Below, one piece after another: positions 1-8,597 of a stretch of DNA of 64,000 nucleotides; within the stretch, counting starts at the first letter, position 1; the number at the start of each line of letters is the position of its first letter. The notes below the pieces were generated by a model. The model saw only the letters and a list, made by a program, of their open reading frames with translations. It did not search any database and was not told the origin of the DNA. Origin of the DNA: Bin87 sp965262485. GTDB lineage: Bacteria > Chloroflexota > Dehalococcoidia > Lucifugimonadales > UBA3495. The stretch is from assembly GCA_965262485.1 (NCBI GenBank), contig OZ253540.1:620001-684000 (forward strand). Reading direction: 5' to 3'. Position numbers and translations under genes: made by a program.

Positions 1-822
1 TCCTGGGGCAGCATGGTTGTCGTGCCGGCCGGCGACCTGGATGCCGTGCAGCAGGCGATGGAGCGAGATACGGACATTGCCGCGATAATCCTTGAACCCA
101 CCGGCGCTCATTACGGGCAACTGCCTTTCGATGTGGCGGCCTATCTGTCGGGGCTGAGGGAGCTTTGTGACCGGCATGGTGTGGTTCTTATATTCGACGA
201 GGTAGTTACCGGCTTCCGAGCGTCGCCGGGCGGAGCGCAAGTGCGGTTTGGAATATCGCCGGACTTGACGACCATGGCCAAGATCGTTGCCGGCGCGTTG
301 CCGGGTGGAGCCGTGGGAGGAAAGGCGGAAATCGTCGATATGATCGCGCAACGGGGCGATCCGGAGTGGGACAACACCCAAAGGGTCTATCATCCGGGCA
401 CGTTCAATGGCAATCCTCTATCGGCGGTAGCCGGGGCAACCTGCCTGGAATTGATCGCAGCCGAACCAATCAATCAGCGGGCTGACGCAATGGCTGCCCG
501 GCTCAAAACCGGTCTCAACGACGTTTTCTCGCGCATGGAGGTGAATGGCCATGCGTACGGCATCGCGTCCATGATCCACTACACGTTGGCGGAAGGTGAT
601 TTTGATCGGGAGTTTGGGCCGGAAGTAAACCGACGCATCAAATCAGCCGCGGCCACGCCGGCAGTGACCGCGATAAAGCGAGGGTTGCAAAACCGCGGTA
701 TCGATATCATGGGTCGCGATGCGTTGCTGGTTTCAGCTACCCACGTCGAGGCGGATATTGACCAGACTCTGGCTGCTTTCGAGGCTACAGTGGCGCAGGT
801 CCGCGACGAAGGATTGGTATAG
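1..822 (+). CDS. Class III (PLP-dependent) aminotransferase, glutamate-1-semialdehyde aminomutase-like, 5' truncated
   Basis: The frame is open at the left edge, so only about 273 C-terminal residues are visible of a family usually 420-450 long. The segment has the class III signature: an Asp in IFDEVVTGFR that binds the pyridine nitrogen of PLP, then PDLTTMAKIVAGALPGGAVGG, where the Lys is the expected Schiff-base residue. A later YHPGTFNGNPLS resembles the HemL substrate loop. HemL-like enzymes move an amino group in tetrapyrrole synthesis, but this subfamily also contains many transaminases of unknown substrate, and no other haem gene lies nearby. The family is secure; the substrate is not. 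Confidence 0.85.
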   Translation, partial: SWGSMVVVPAGDLDAVQQAMERDTDIAAIILEPTGAHYGQLPFDVAAYLSGLRELCDRHGVVLIFDEVVTGFRASPGGAQVRFGISPDLTTMAKIVAGALPGGAVGGKAEIVDMIAQRGDPEWDNTQRVYHPGTFNGNPLSAVAGATCLELIAAEPINQRADAMAARLKTGLNDVFSRMEVNGHAYGIASMIHYTLAEGDFDREFGPEVNRRIKSAAATPAVTAIKRGLQNRGIDIMGRDALLVSATHVEADIDQTLAAFEATVAQVRDEGLV

Positions 823-862
823 CGGGCGACGTCGGGCCGAATCTTTTCATTGAGAGACCACT

Positions 863-1054
863 ATGACCGCCATTAAAATCCTTACGCTGATTGGCGCGAG
901 CGTTGTGGCCATTGCGTTGTTCGGCCTGACTTTTTCCGCAAGCTTGCCGGACGATGGAATTCTTCGAGCAATTTCGGTGGGTCTGTTAGCCGGTATAGCC
1001 GGCTTTCTTGGTATGGCTTTTATTGTCCGAGTGCTCTCGGACCCGGAAAAATGA
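863..1054 (+). CDS. Small two-helix membrane protein
   Basis: This 63-residue protein consists almost only of two hydrophobic segments, roughly residues 4-25 and 35-57, separated by a short acidic turn (LPDDG) and ending in a charged tail. It starts with ATG after a weak purine stretch (TTGAGAG). Its stop overlaps the start of the next gene in an ATGA, so the two are almost certainly translationally coupled. I do not recognise the family. The paired layout suggests a two-subunit membrane assembly, which is inference only. Confidence 0.65.
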   Translation: MTAIKILTLIGASVVAIALFGLTFSASLPDDGILRAISVGLLAGIAGFLGMAFIVRVLSDPEK

Positions 1055-1269
1055 GAAATCTGCAAGCAGATTGGGCGGCCCTATTTGGCCTCGGTGTTAT
1101 ATTGGTCGCCATCGACACGGTTTCCGACTCTCTGCTATCTATAAAAGGTGTGCCTGCCCTGGGTATTATAGGCGCCGCTTTGATACTGCTGGTCTTGACT
1201 TCAATGCTGAACTGGATGTTCAAGAGAGCTTGGAACGAACGCACCCGCTCAAATGCCAACAACCCCTAA
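1051..1269 (+). CDS. Small membrane protein, coupled partner of the preceding gene
   Basis: This 72-residue protein has two predicted transmembrane helices (about residues 8-27 and 33-55), then a basic tail (FKRAWNERTR) likely to face the cytoplasm. Its ATG overlaps the upstream stop in an ATGA junction. No enzymatic motif is visible. Size and layout resemble small paired membrane proteins such as transporter or tripartite-system subunits, but no family can be named. A dienelactone hydrolase follows after 47 bases and may share the transcript. Confidence 0.65.
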   Translation: MRNLQADWAALFGLGVILVAIDTVSDSLLSIKGVPALGIIGAALILLVLTSMLNWMFKRAWNERTRSNANNP

Positions 1270-1316
1270 TGAAGTTCAATCCAATACCCAGACACAGGAC
1301 GAGATGAAAGGTCAAT

Positions 1317-2048
1317 ATGGCAAGTTTTTGGGAAACTATCAGCGTTAATGGCCAGGAAATGGACATGTACGCCAGCGTGCCCAGTAGCAGCGCCGGGTTC
1401 AGCGCACCATTCCCGGCCGTGCTGGTAGCACAACACGCCACCGGCGTTGACGCATTCATACAGGACATTTGCGACCGATTGGCTGCTCAGGGTTATGCTG
1501 CCGTGGCGCCGAACCTTTATCACCGGGTTACGGATCCGGAATTGCTCAACGAACAGCCCCGTCCCCGACCAGCCGCATTGCTCAGTGATCCGGATATCAT
1601 CGCTGACGTCAAGGCCGCCGTGGAGTGGCTGCGGAACCACGATGCAGTGCAAAGCGACCGGATCGGCGTGACCGGGTTCTGCATGGGCGGTCGGGTCGCC
1701 TGGCTGGCTGCCGCCACTAATCCGCATTTTGCCGCCGTGGTTCCCTACTATGGTGGCAATTTGATGACCACCTGGGGAACCGGCGAAACACCCCCATTTG
1801 AGTTGGCGAATAACATAAACTGCCCGATGCTGTTCCACTTCGGAGAGATCGACGTCAATCCTTCTCCCGATGACATGCGGGCGTTGGATGCGGAATTGGA
1901 CCGTTTGGGCAAGGAGCATCAGTTTTATTCCTACCCGGGGGCAGACCATGCCTTTATGAACCCCGCCGGCGGACGTTACCAACAGGCCGCCGCGGAAGTT
2001 TCATGGCCGCGAACCGTTGAATTTTTTGACCGGCACCTGAAGGGCTAA
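1317..2048 (+). CDS. Dienelactone hydrolase family protein (copy 1)
   Basis: This is a 243-residue alpha/beta hydrolase of normal length for the dienelactone hydrolase family. The nucleophile elbow GFCMGGR places the catalytic Cys at residue 122. Asp179 (FGEIDV) and His211 (GADHAF) complete the Cys-Asp-His triad. Family members open lactone rings such as dienelactone in aromatic ring breakdown, although many paralogues act on other esters. There is no signal peptide, so it should be cytoplasmic. A close paralogue lies 56 bases downstream in the same orientation. Substrate is unknown. Confidence 0.92.
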   Translation: MASFWETISVNGQEMDMYASVPSSSAGFSAPFPAVLVAQHATGVDAFIQDICDRLAAQGYAAVAPNLYHRVTDPELLNEQPRPRPAALLSDPDIIADVKAAVEWLRNHDAVQSDRIGVTGFCMGGRVAWLAAATNPHFAAVVPYYGGNLMTTWGTGETPPFELANNINCPMLFHFGEIDVNPSPDDMRALDAELDRLGKEHQFYSYPGADHAFMNPAGGRYQQAAAEVSWPRTVEFFDRHLKG

Positions 2049-2104
2049 CCCGTCCCGACGACGAAAGCAGTTATGGTTGATTAAGTATCGCTGGAGGTAT
2101 TGTT

Positions 2105-2833
2105 ATGGCCAGTTTTTGGGAGAATGTTGCCGTTGATGGCAGTGAGATGGACATGTATGCCAGCGTGCCGAGTAGCAGCGCCGGTTTCACCGCTCCGTTT
2201 CCCGCGGTGGTAGTGGCGCAACACGGCGGCGGAGTGGACGAGTTTATCCGAACGATCTGCGACCGATTGGCCGCAGAAGGATTCGCAGCGGTGGCTCCAA
2301 ACTTGTACCACCGAATTTCCGATGACGTGTTGAATGGCGACCCGCGACCGCGTCCGTGGGACGTCCTCAGTGACCCCCAAATCGTGACTGACATTGGCGC
2401 CACGGTGGATTGGCTACGCAACCACGAAGCGATACGCGGCGACCGCATCGGTGTAACCGGCTTCTGCATGGGTGGTCGGGTCGCCTGGTTGGCAGCAGCA
2501 TCGAACCCGCATTTCGCAGCGGTAGCGCCCTACTACGGCGGCAACCTGCTGGTTACGTGGGGAGACGGCGCCACGCCTCCGTTTGAATTGGCTGGCAATA
2601 TCAACTGCCCGCTGCTGTTCCACTTTGGTGAAGTTGACGAGAATCCATCTCAAGACGACATGCGTAATTTCGACGAAGAGCTGAACCGCCTGGGCAAGGA
2701 GCATCAGTTTTACGTTTACCGTGAAGCGAATCACGCATTTATGGATTTTACGGGTCCCCGCTATCAGAAAGAAGCTGCTGACCGGTCGTGGCCACGGACG
2801 CTGGAGTTTTTCGGCCAACACCTGAAAGCCTGA
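2105..2833 (+). CDS. Dienelactone hydrolase family protein (copy 2)
   Basis: This 242-residue protein is a tandem paralogue of the gene just upstream. They share the MASFWE start, the VPSSSAGF segment, the GFCMGGRVAWLAA elbow and most of the C-terminal half. The triad is Cys121, Asp178 and His210. A strong GGAGG lies 7 bases before the ATG. The region after residue 70 differs most, as does the loop before the catalytic His, which may change substrate choice. The pair probably arose by gene duplication followed by divergence. Confidence 0.92.
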   Translation: MASFWENVAVDGSEMDMYASVPSSSAGFTAPFPAVVVAQHGGGVDEFIRTICDRLAAEGFAAVAPNLYHRISDDVLNGDPRPRPWDVLSDPQIVTDIGATVDWLRNHEAIRGDRIGVTGFCMGGRVAWLAAASNPHFAAVAPYYGGNLLVTWGDGATPPFELAGNINCPLLFHFGEVDENPSQDDMRNFDEELNRLGKEHQFYVYREANHAFMDFTGPRYQKEAADRSWPRTLEFFGQHLKA

Positions 2834-2892
2834 TCACCACGCCGCTGGGCGGGACCGTGACCTGATCATCACAACTATTACAGGAGAAACCC

Positions 2893-3417
2893 ATGCCGAG
2901 AGTAGCGCTTGATTTAGAGCAGAAATCCGACCTGGCCGTCATCAAGTCGGACGGCTGGCGCGTAGCGCAGGGCCTGGAGCCCGGCGAACCCAACCAGGGA
3001 CTGGTGGCAGAGAAGCTGGCCAGCGAGGCCAGATTGCCGGACTACGACGATTCCTCATGGGAGAGCGGGGCTGATTTTCAGAAACGTTATTCGGTAGGAT
3101 TTACGTTCGCGTGGTATCGGTTGCGTTTCACCCTGCCTGACACGGTAAAGGGACAGGATGTATCGACATGCCGGATATTCTTTGAGACCAACGTGGATAA
3201 TTACGGCGAGGTTTTCATTGACGGAAAAATCGACCGCAACATCGGGGTGGTGACCGGCAATAACACGCCGAAACGGGTGCTGGTTGAAGAACCGGGCCAA
3301 CCGGGTCAGGAACACGTTATTGCGGTGCTGGTGGCCAACGCTCCGTTGGGCGAGCCGGTGGGTTCGATATTCATGCGCCACGCGACACTGGCATTTGAGT
3401 CACAGCCACCGCGCTAA
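2893..3417 (+). CDS. Galactose-binding-like (jelly-roll) domain protein
   Basis: This 174-residue protein starts at an ATG 7 bases after AGGAG. It shows the usual pattern of the non-catalytic beta-sandwich of glycosidases: a DDSSWE segment, then FAWYRLRFTLP, then an FETNVDNYGEVFIDGK strand pair, and an HVIAVLVAN strand. There is no signal peptide and no catalytic domain, so it is a stand-alone binding module. It sits between the dienelactone hydrolases and a thioredoxin/NHL protein on the same strand, spaced like an operon. The ligand cannot be inferred. Confidence 0.6.
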   Translation: MPRVALDLEQKSDLAVIKSDGWRVAQGLEPGEPNQGLVAEKLASEARLPDYDDSSWESGADFQKRYSVGFTFAWYRLRFTLPDTVKGQDVSTCRIFFETNVDNYGEVFIDGKIDRNIGVVTGNNTPKRVLVEEPGQPGQEHVIAVLVANAPLGEPVGSIFMRHATLAFESQPPR

Positions 3418-3455
3418 TCCCGTCAATACTGCTCTATCGCTATGGAGGCTTGGTT

Positions 3456-4961
3456 ATGGCCACCCAATCTTTTGCAGGCGCGGTAAACGCGCCGGAATTT
3501 CCTGACGATGTCGAATGGGTCAACACGGACCGCGCGCTCAGCATGGCTGACCTGCGGGGGAAGCTGGTGGTGCTCGACTTCTGGACCTATTGTTGAGTCA
3601 ACTGCATGCACATATTTCCGCAGTTGCGGAAACTGGAAGAGAAATACGCCGAAGAGTTGGTGGTTATCGGGGTCCATTCGGCGAAGTTTCCCAATGAAAG
3701 GGACGCCGACAATGTGCTGCGCGCCGCCCAGCGATATGAGCTGAAACACCCGGTGATAAACGACGCCGAATTTAAGGTTTGGCGTCAGTATGCCTGCCGG
3801 GCCTGGCCCACGTTGATGTTCGTGGATCCCACCGGGAAGGTTATCGGCAAACACGAGGGAGAACTTCCGTACGACGCCTTTGACTCCCTGCTGGGAAAGA
3901 TGATTGCCGAGTTCGACGACCAAGGGATCATCGATCGGTCGAATCTGAATCTGAAGCCGGACGCGGTGGAGGCCTCATCCCTGGCCTTTCCCGGCAAGGT
4001 TTTGGCCGATGGCCCGGGCAATCGCCTGTTCATCGCGGATACGAACCACAATCGCATCATTATCTCCGATTTAAGCGGGACCGTTCGGGCGGTGGTGGGT
4101 TCCGGCGCAGAGGATTTCATCGACGGTGGCTATGCGGCGGCGGCGTTCAATCATCCGCAGGGGATGGAGCTGGTTTCCGATGTGCTGTATGTGGCTGATA
4201 CCGAAAACCACGCCATCCGGCGCGTTGACTTGATCGCTGAGACGGTGGATACCGTCGCCGGCACCGGCGAACAGGGCAACGACCGACGGGCCTCCGGACC
4301 TGGCAGACAGGTGGCGTTGAGCAGTCCCTGGGACCTGGCTCACCACGAAGGCGTGTTGTATGTCGCGATGGCGGGCATCCATCAGATCTGGCGTTGGTCG
4401 TTAGCCAGTGGGATTGTTGAACCGCACGCTGGGACGGGCGCTGAAAGCATCGATAACGGGCCTTTGGCCACGGCTACTTTGGCTCAGCCCAGCGGTATCA
4501 CAGTAGGCAACGGACTGCTTTATTTCGCCGACTCAGAGACCAGCAGCATCCGCCGCGCCGGAATCGACCCGGCAACCGGCCGCGTAGCCACTCTGGTTGG
4601 GATCGATCTTTTTGCGTTCGGAGACCGCGACGGTGTGGAGCATCATGTCCGGCTGCAGCATCCCATCGGCATAGAATGGCATGAAGGCGAATTGTTCTTT
4701 GCCGACACCTACAACCACAAGATAAAGCGTTTGCTTCCACTCACTCGGTCGGTACAGACGGTGTTGGGTTCCGGCGCCACCGGGCTCCACGACGGGCCGG
4801 GAAAACTGGCGACGTTTAGTGAACCGAGTGGCCTGAGCTTCGCCGTCTTTGACGACGGACGTCCTTCGCAACTGTACATCGCGGATACCAACAACCACGC
4901 GATCCGGATTGTGGATATTCCAAATGACCAGGTTAGCACTCTTGAGTTGCGTGGATTGTGA
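3456..4961 (+). CDS. Thioredoxin-fold/NHL-repeat protein (NHLRC2-like) with in-frame TGA: candidate selenoprotein
   Basis: Translation from the ATG at 3456, which has GGAGG 7 bases upstream, runs through a TGA at codon 47 and gives 501 residues if that TGA is read. Residues 1-150 form a thioredoxin-like domain with the motif DFWTYC-TGA-VNCMH; NHLRC2-type relatives have a conserved CCINC at this place. The TGA therefore replaces the first Cys of the reactive CxxC, and Cys50 is the partner. The rest is a beta propeller with at least five NHL-type blades, for example LFIADTNHNRI, LYVADTENHAI, LFFADTYNHKI and LYIADTNNHAI. A restart at ATG 3606 would lose the first strand and active site and has no ribosome-binding site. 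Selenocysteine is inferred; the family is secure. The alternative is a nonsense mutation. Confidence 0.8.
3594..3632 (+). promoter_or_regulatory. Candidate bacterial SECIS element downstream of TGA
   Basis: The TGA at 3594-3596 is followed by a perfect 7-bp stem, TTTCCGC (3615-3621) and GCGGAAA (3626-3632), closed by the tetraloop AGTT (3622-3625). The loop starts 25 nt after the TGA and has a G in its second position followed by U. Known bacterial elements bound by SelB usually have a small apical loop 16-37 nt from the UGA with a G among its first two bases, so this fits. No selA, selB, selC or selD lies in the window. Confidence 0.6.
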
Positions 4962-5128
4962 AAACCGGACCGAGCGCGTAACCGCTTTTATTGATCGTTG
5001 ATCCCAGGTCCGCAACTCGCAGTCGTAAACAACGACGGTAGGGACATCATCCGGAAACATGATATTGTGGTTGTCGCGGCTTGGCGTGCACATCACTTGC
5101 ATTAGATTTCGACTCACCAGGAGATGAT

Positions 5129-5599
5129 ATGGTTGTCCCTCCCTCCCTCGACGCGTCTTCGCTCGAAGACCAGTCTGACCTTGAACCCGGATACGCTGTC
5201 AGCACTGACGACAACATCACGTTGTTGGCCAGCAAGGTGATGCGCGATGTTCTGGTTACGCGTGGTGAACCGGTGCGCCGGCGTGAGCTCTGGCAGGCCG
5301 TTGAGTTGGCCATGGGCGACCGGTCGCCCGATGTTGATGGAGTGCTGAAAGGAGCCTGGTTCAATAACCCGGTTTATGGAAAATGGGTGCTGACCGAGGT
5401 AGCGGAAGCGGCCGGGTCGCCGTTCGTGGATGGCCACGACATCATCAACGTAGCAATTGTGGTTGATTACCTGCGTCGCTGCGGTGGGGAGGCTCCCTAC
5501 ATCGGGGACGTGGGCGATTTCATCAAATTGTGCCGGCCCGCCGTTCATTTAGGCAACGACTGGTTGACCGAATTTACGGGAGCCATCACTCGAGCCTGA
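5129..5599 (+). CDS. Hypothetical protein
   Basis: This 156-residue soluble protein is of a family I do not recognise. I chose the ATG at 5129 because AGGAG lies 5 bases upstream; an earlier TTG in frame at 5081 has no such site. The N-terminal 20 residues are acidic and likely disordered. The middle (MRDVLVTRGEPVRRRELWQAVELAMG) could be a small helical or winged-helix unit. The gene converges on prmC, with 47 bases between the stops. Confidence 0.6.
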   Translation: MVVPPSLDASSLEDQSDLEPGYAVSTDDNITLLASKVMRDVLVTRGEPVRRRELWQAVELAMGDRSPDVDGVLKGAWFNNPVYGKWVLTEVAEAAGSPFVDGHDIINVAIVVDYLRRCGGEAPYIGDVGDFIKLCRPAVHLGNDWLTEFTGAITRA

Positions 5600-5646
5600 G
5601 CCCGGGCAGTTTCAACCCGCCAGGAGCATACGAGCCGGGGACAGGG

Positions 5647-6525
5647 TCAGTAATCGGTTGATGAACCGCCCAGGTTGACGACCAGTACGCGGGCTTGCCC
5701 GGATAAATCCGGCTCCGTTGAAACCTCTGCGTCTGGAAACACCTGGCTTGCCGCTGTCTGCGCGTCAGACATCTGTTCAGGGTCCATCTCGAGCAGAATC
5801 ACGCCGTGAGGTTTCAATCGCTCACTATCGGAGGCTTGTTGCAGCAGACGGCGGATGTGTTCCAAACCGTCGGGGCCGCCGTCCAGCGCTGCCACGGGTT
5901 CCCATTGGACTTCGGGTTGCAGCGTTGGAATCCGTGCCGTGGGGAGGTAAGGCAAATTCGCTACCACCACATCCGCGGGTTCGGGCAGGGGTTCGAGCAG
6001 GTCACCTTTTAGCAACGTTACCCGGTCAGTGACGTTGTGCATTCGGATGTTGTAGGCGGCGACGTCCAGCGTTGGGTCGAAGGCATCGATGGCGTAAATG
6101 TGAGCGGCCGGCAGGTGTATGGCCAGATTGATTGCGATCGCGCCTGAGCCGGTACCCACGTCGGCAATAATCAGTTCCCGACTTTCCATACCCATGAGCG
6201 CCATGAACAGCGCATGTTCTACCATGGTTTCGGTTTCCGGACGGGGGATAAGCACATCCGAGTTGACGAGCAGGTTTACGCCGTAGAACTCCCGGTAATT
6301 CAGGATGTAGGCCAGGGGTTCCCGAGTCAGGCGGCGTTGGATAATGGCCGCCAGTTGCTCCTGTTGCTGTGCGGAAACCTCGGTTTCCTGTTCGGCGAAG
6401 ATGGACTGGCGCGGCATACGCATCACGTCCATGACCATCACTTCAGATTCGAGCCGGGCGTCCGGGATGCCAACAACTTCCAGTGTGCGATGCGTGTCCT
6501 GAATTACGCTCCGCAGGTTAGGCAT
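5647..6525 (-). CDS. prmC: Peptide chain release factor N5-glutamine methyltransferase
   Basis: PrmC methylates the Gln of the GGQ motif in release factors, using S-adenosylmethionine. The 292-residue protein starts at ATG 6525. A longer in-frame start at 6612 would overlap prfA and adds a non-homologous leader. The SAM-binding GTGSGAIAINLA is clear. The substrate-binding motif reads NLPY rather than the family's NPPY (VVANLPYLP), which keeps the Asn and Tyr that hold the glutamine. It lies directly downstream of prfA, the usual bacterial order, so the two are probably co-transcribed. Confidence 0.9.
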   Translation of the reverse strand: MPNLRSVIQDTHRTLEVVGIPDARLESEVMVMDVMRMPRQSIFAEQETEVSAQQQEQLAAIIQRRLTREPLAYILNYREFYGVNLLVNSDVLIPRPETETMVEHALFMALMGMESRELIIADVGTGSGAIAINLAIHLPAAHIYAIDAFDPTLDVAAYNIRMHNVTDRVTLLKGDLLEPLPEPADVVVANLPYLPTARIPTLQPEVQWEPVAALDGGPDGLEHIRRLLQQASDSERLKPHGVILLEMDPEQMSDAQTAASQVFPDAEVSTEPDLSGQARVLVVNLGGSSTDY

Positions 6526-6568
6526 GGATGCTACCTGGTAGGGACGACGTGGAACAACGGTGCGCGAG

Positions 6569-7648
6569 TTAAGCGCTAGCTTCTGCCAGGCGACGGGCCT
6601 GGTCGTGAGCAATTAGCTGATCGATCATTTCGTGCAATCCACCATCCATGATGCGTTGCATACCGTGGACGGACGTTCCAAGCCGGTGGTCGGTAATGCG
6701 GTCCTGGGGGAAGTTGTACGTTCGGATGCGCTCGCTGCGGTCGCCGGTTCCCACCTGGGATTTCCTGTTGCTGAAGATCGCAGCCTGTTGCCGTTCCTGT
6801 TCGGCGGCGAAGAGCCGGCTGCGCAGGATAGTCATGGCTTTTGACTTGTTCTTGAATTGGGAGCGTTCATCCTGGCAAACGACAACCAGCCCGGTTGGTT
6901 CGTGGACGATGCGCACGGCGGTTGCCACCTTGTTTACGTTCTGGCCTCCGTGGCCGCCGGCGTGGAATATGTCGATGCGCAGATCATCATCTTTGATGTT
7001 GAGTTCCACTTCGTCGGCCTGCGGCAACACCGCAACCGTGACCGTAGAAGTATGAAGGCGCCCCTGCGTTTCGGTTTCAGGAACTCGCTGGACTCGGTGA
7101 ACGCCGGCTTCGAATTTGAGGCGACTGTAGGCGTCTCTGCCATCCACGGAGAACGCGATGCGATTGAAACCGCCCAGATCTGATGGGTTGGAGTCCATAA
7201 TCTCGACGGCCCAACCCTGCTCGCTGGCATAGCGTTGGTACATACGGTAAAGGTCGCCAGCGAACAGTGAGGCTTCCTGCCCTCCCGCGGCGGCGTGGAC
7301 CTCCACGATAACATTGCGTTCGTCGTTGGAGTCTTTCGGCACAAGAGCGAACTTCAGCTCCTCGGTCAAGGCAGAAAGCCGCCCATCCACGTCGGCGAGT
7401 TCGAGTTGAGCCATCTCCACCAGCTCGTGGTCGCCGCCTTCACTGATGAGCGCCCGCAGGTCGGCGGACTCTTCGCTGAGCTTGGCGTAACGGCCGTAGA
7501 TATTGACCAGTTGTTCCATTGCGGAACGTTCCTGGTTCAATTCTTTCAGCCGTTCGTAGTCCGTGGCTACATCGGGAAGGGCCATCTCCGATTCGATGTC
7601 CTGATGGCGCTGGACTACGGGCTGCAATTTGAGGAAAATATCGGTCAT
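6569..7648 (-). CDS. prfA: Peptide chain release factor 1
   Basis: RF1 recognises UAA and UAG in the ribosomal A site and triggers peptide release. The 359-residue protein is of normal length. It has the GGQ loop (HAGGHGGQNVNKV) and the RF1-type recognition segment QRVPETETQGRLHTS, where PET stands for the classical PxT tripeptide; RF2 would have SPF. The ATG at 7648 is preferred over an upstream in-frame ATG at 7678 because the protein then begins like other RF1s, with GGTGAG before it. prmC follows 43 bases downstream. Confidence 0.96.
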   Translation of the reverse strand: MTDIFLKLQPVVQRHQDIESEMALPDVATDYERLKELNQERSAMEQLVNIYGRYAKLSEESADLRALISEGGDHELVEMAQLELADVDGRLSALTEELKFALVPKDSNDERNVIVEVHAAAGGQEASLFAGDLYRMYQRYASEQGWAVEIMDSNPSDLGGFNRIAFSVDGRDAYSRLKFEAGVHRVQRVPETETQGRLHTSTVTVAVLPQADEVELNIKDDDLRIDIFHAGGHGGQNVNKVATAVRIVHEPTGLVVVCQDERSQFKNKSKAMTILRSRLFAAEQERQQAAIFSNRKSQVGTGDRSERIRTYNFPQDRITDHRLGTSVHGMQRIMDGGLHEMIDQLIAHDQARRLAEASA

Positions 7649-7801
7649 TACAAACTCACCGGCAACGGCGGGAAACACTCCGAAGTATAACTTAGGCTGC
7701 CAACTATCAGCAACCGCCCGGTTGCCTCATGTGTAGCCACTTTGTCAAACCAAACTGGCCTGCTGCCATTGGGAAGGGTGGGTGCGCCCCTCACCCCCCG
7801 G

Positions 7802-7824
7802 CCCCTCTCCCACCGGGAGAGGGG
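7802..7824. repeat. GC-rich palindromic hairpin
   Basis: A 10-bp perfect stem, CCCCTCTCCC (7802-7811) and GGGAGAGGGG (7815-7824), encloses a 3-base loop. It lies in the 508-base gap between the divergent prfA and Fur-type genes. It resembles the common intergenic C-rich/G-rich palindromes of many bacteria and has no T-tract, so a simple terminator is unlikely. Confidence 0.7.
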
Positions 7825-7930
7825 GAGCCGAATCTAACATGGATGGACATGATTTCGGGCCGTGGTTCGCTGCGGGATTGCCACGTCGCTGTGTTCCTCG
7901 CCATGACAAAGTGGGTACGCGTGAGGGTTC

Positions 7931-8050
7931 AGGGCACTTTCAAAGTTGTGGAAATTAAACACCCGCTCGTCCTGAGCCTGTCGAAGGATGGTCGACGATG
8001 GTTCGACAAGTTCACCATGAGCGGAGGTCGGAGGACTTTGAAAAGGCCCT
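7931..8050 (+). repeat. 120-bp repeat with terminal inverted repeats (MITE-like), copy A
   Basis: The element starts AGGGCACTTTCAAAGT and ends ACTTTGAAAAGGCCCT, which are imperfect inverted repeats of each other. The core holds TTCGACAAGTTCACCATGAGCGG-type sequence. A second 120-bp copy lies in inverted orientation at 14781-14900. It has no coding capacity. It is most simply a small non-autonomous mobile element or a dispersed intergenic palindrome. Confidence 0.8.
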
Positions 8051-8156
8051 GGTGAGCCATCCGGTGCGGTTTACCTCGTAATTCGACGGGTGTTATACTC
8101 AACTGACGGACGGATGTTCACAGATTTTTGCGGCACGGGCCGTATCGGAGGCACTG

Positions 8157-8597
8157 ATGATTCAAAACGCCGTGGTGCAACAATTGCGTAAGGGCGGCGT
8201 GCGCGTTACGCCTCAACGATTGGCCATCGCTGAAGCAGTGCTCAATTCCAGCGACCATCCCACCGTGCAGCAGATTCACGAACGGGTTCAGCAGCATTTT
8301 CCGTCGATGACGCTGGCGACCGTTTACTCCACCCTGGGGGTGTTGTCCAGGAGCGGATTGATTCAGGAATTGCCGTTTGCCAAGCAGTCCCGGTACGAGA
8401 GCAACGTGTCTCCCCACGTCAACCTGGTGTGCATCGGCTGCGGTAACATCGCCGACGCTGACGGCAGCAGCGACATTATCATGCAGCTGCGGGACGAGGT
8501 CTCCAACGAAACCAGTTTTCAGGTGATGTGGCAGCGCGTGGATTTCCACGGTTGGTGCCAAGCCTGCTCCCCGGTCGCCAAGCAGCCCGGTGATTGA
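8157..8597 (+). CDS. Fur/PerR-family metal-dependent transcriptional repressor
   Basis: This 146-residue regulator has an N-terminal winged helix (RVTPQRLAIAEAVL, then TLATVYSTLGVL as recognition helix) and a C-terminal dimerisation and metal domain. Structural zinc would be held by Cys92-x2-Cys95 and Cys134-x2-Cys137, and His87 lies in SPHVNLVC, the usual sensing-site segment. The pattern fits PerR or Fur equally; I cannot decide between peroxide and iron sensing. The 3' end overlaps the next gene by 8 bases. No Fur box was identified with confidence. Confidence 0.9.
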   Translation: MIQNAVVQQLRKGGVRVTPQRLAIAEAVLNSSDHPTVQQIHERVQQHFPSMTLATVYSTLGVLSRSGLIQELPFAKQSRYESNVSPHVNLVCIGCGNIADADGSSDIIMQLRDEVSNETSFQVMWQRVDFHGWCQACSPVAKQPGD

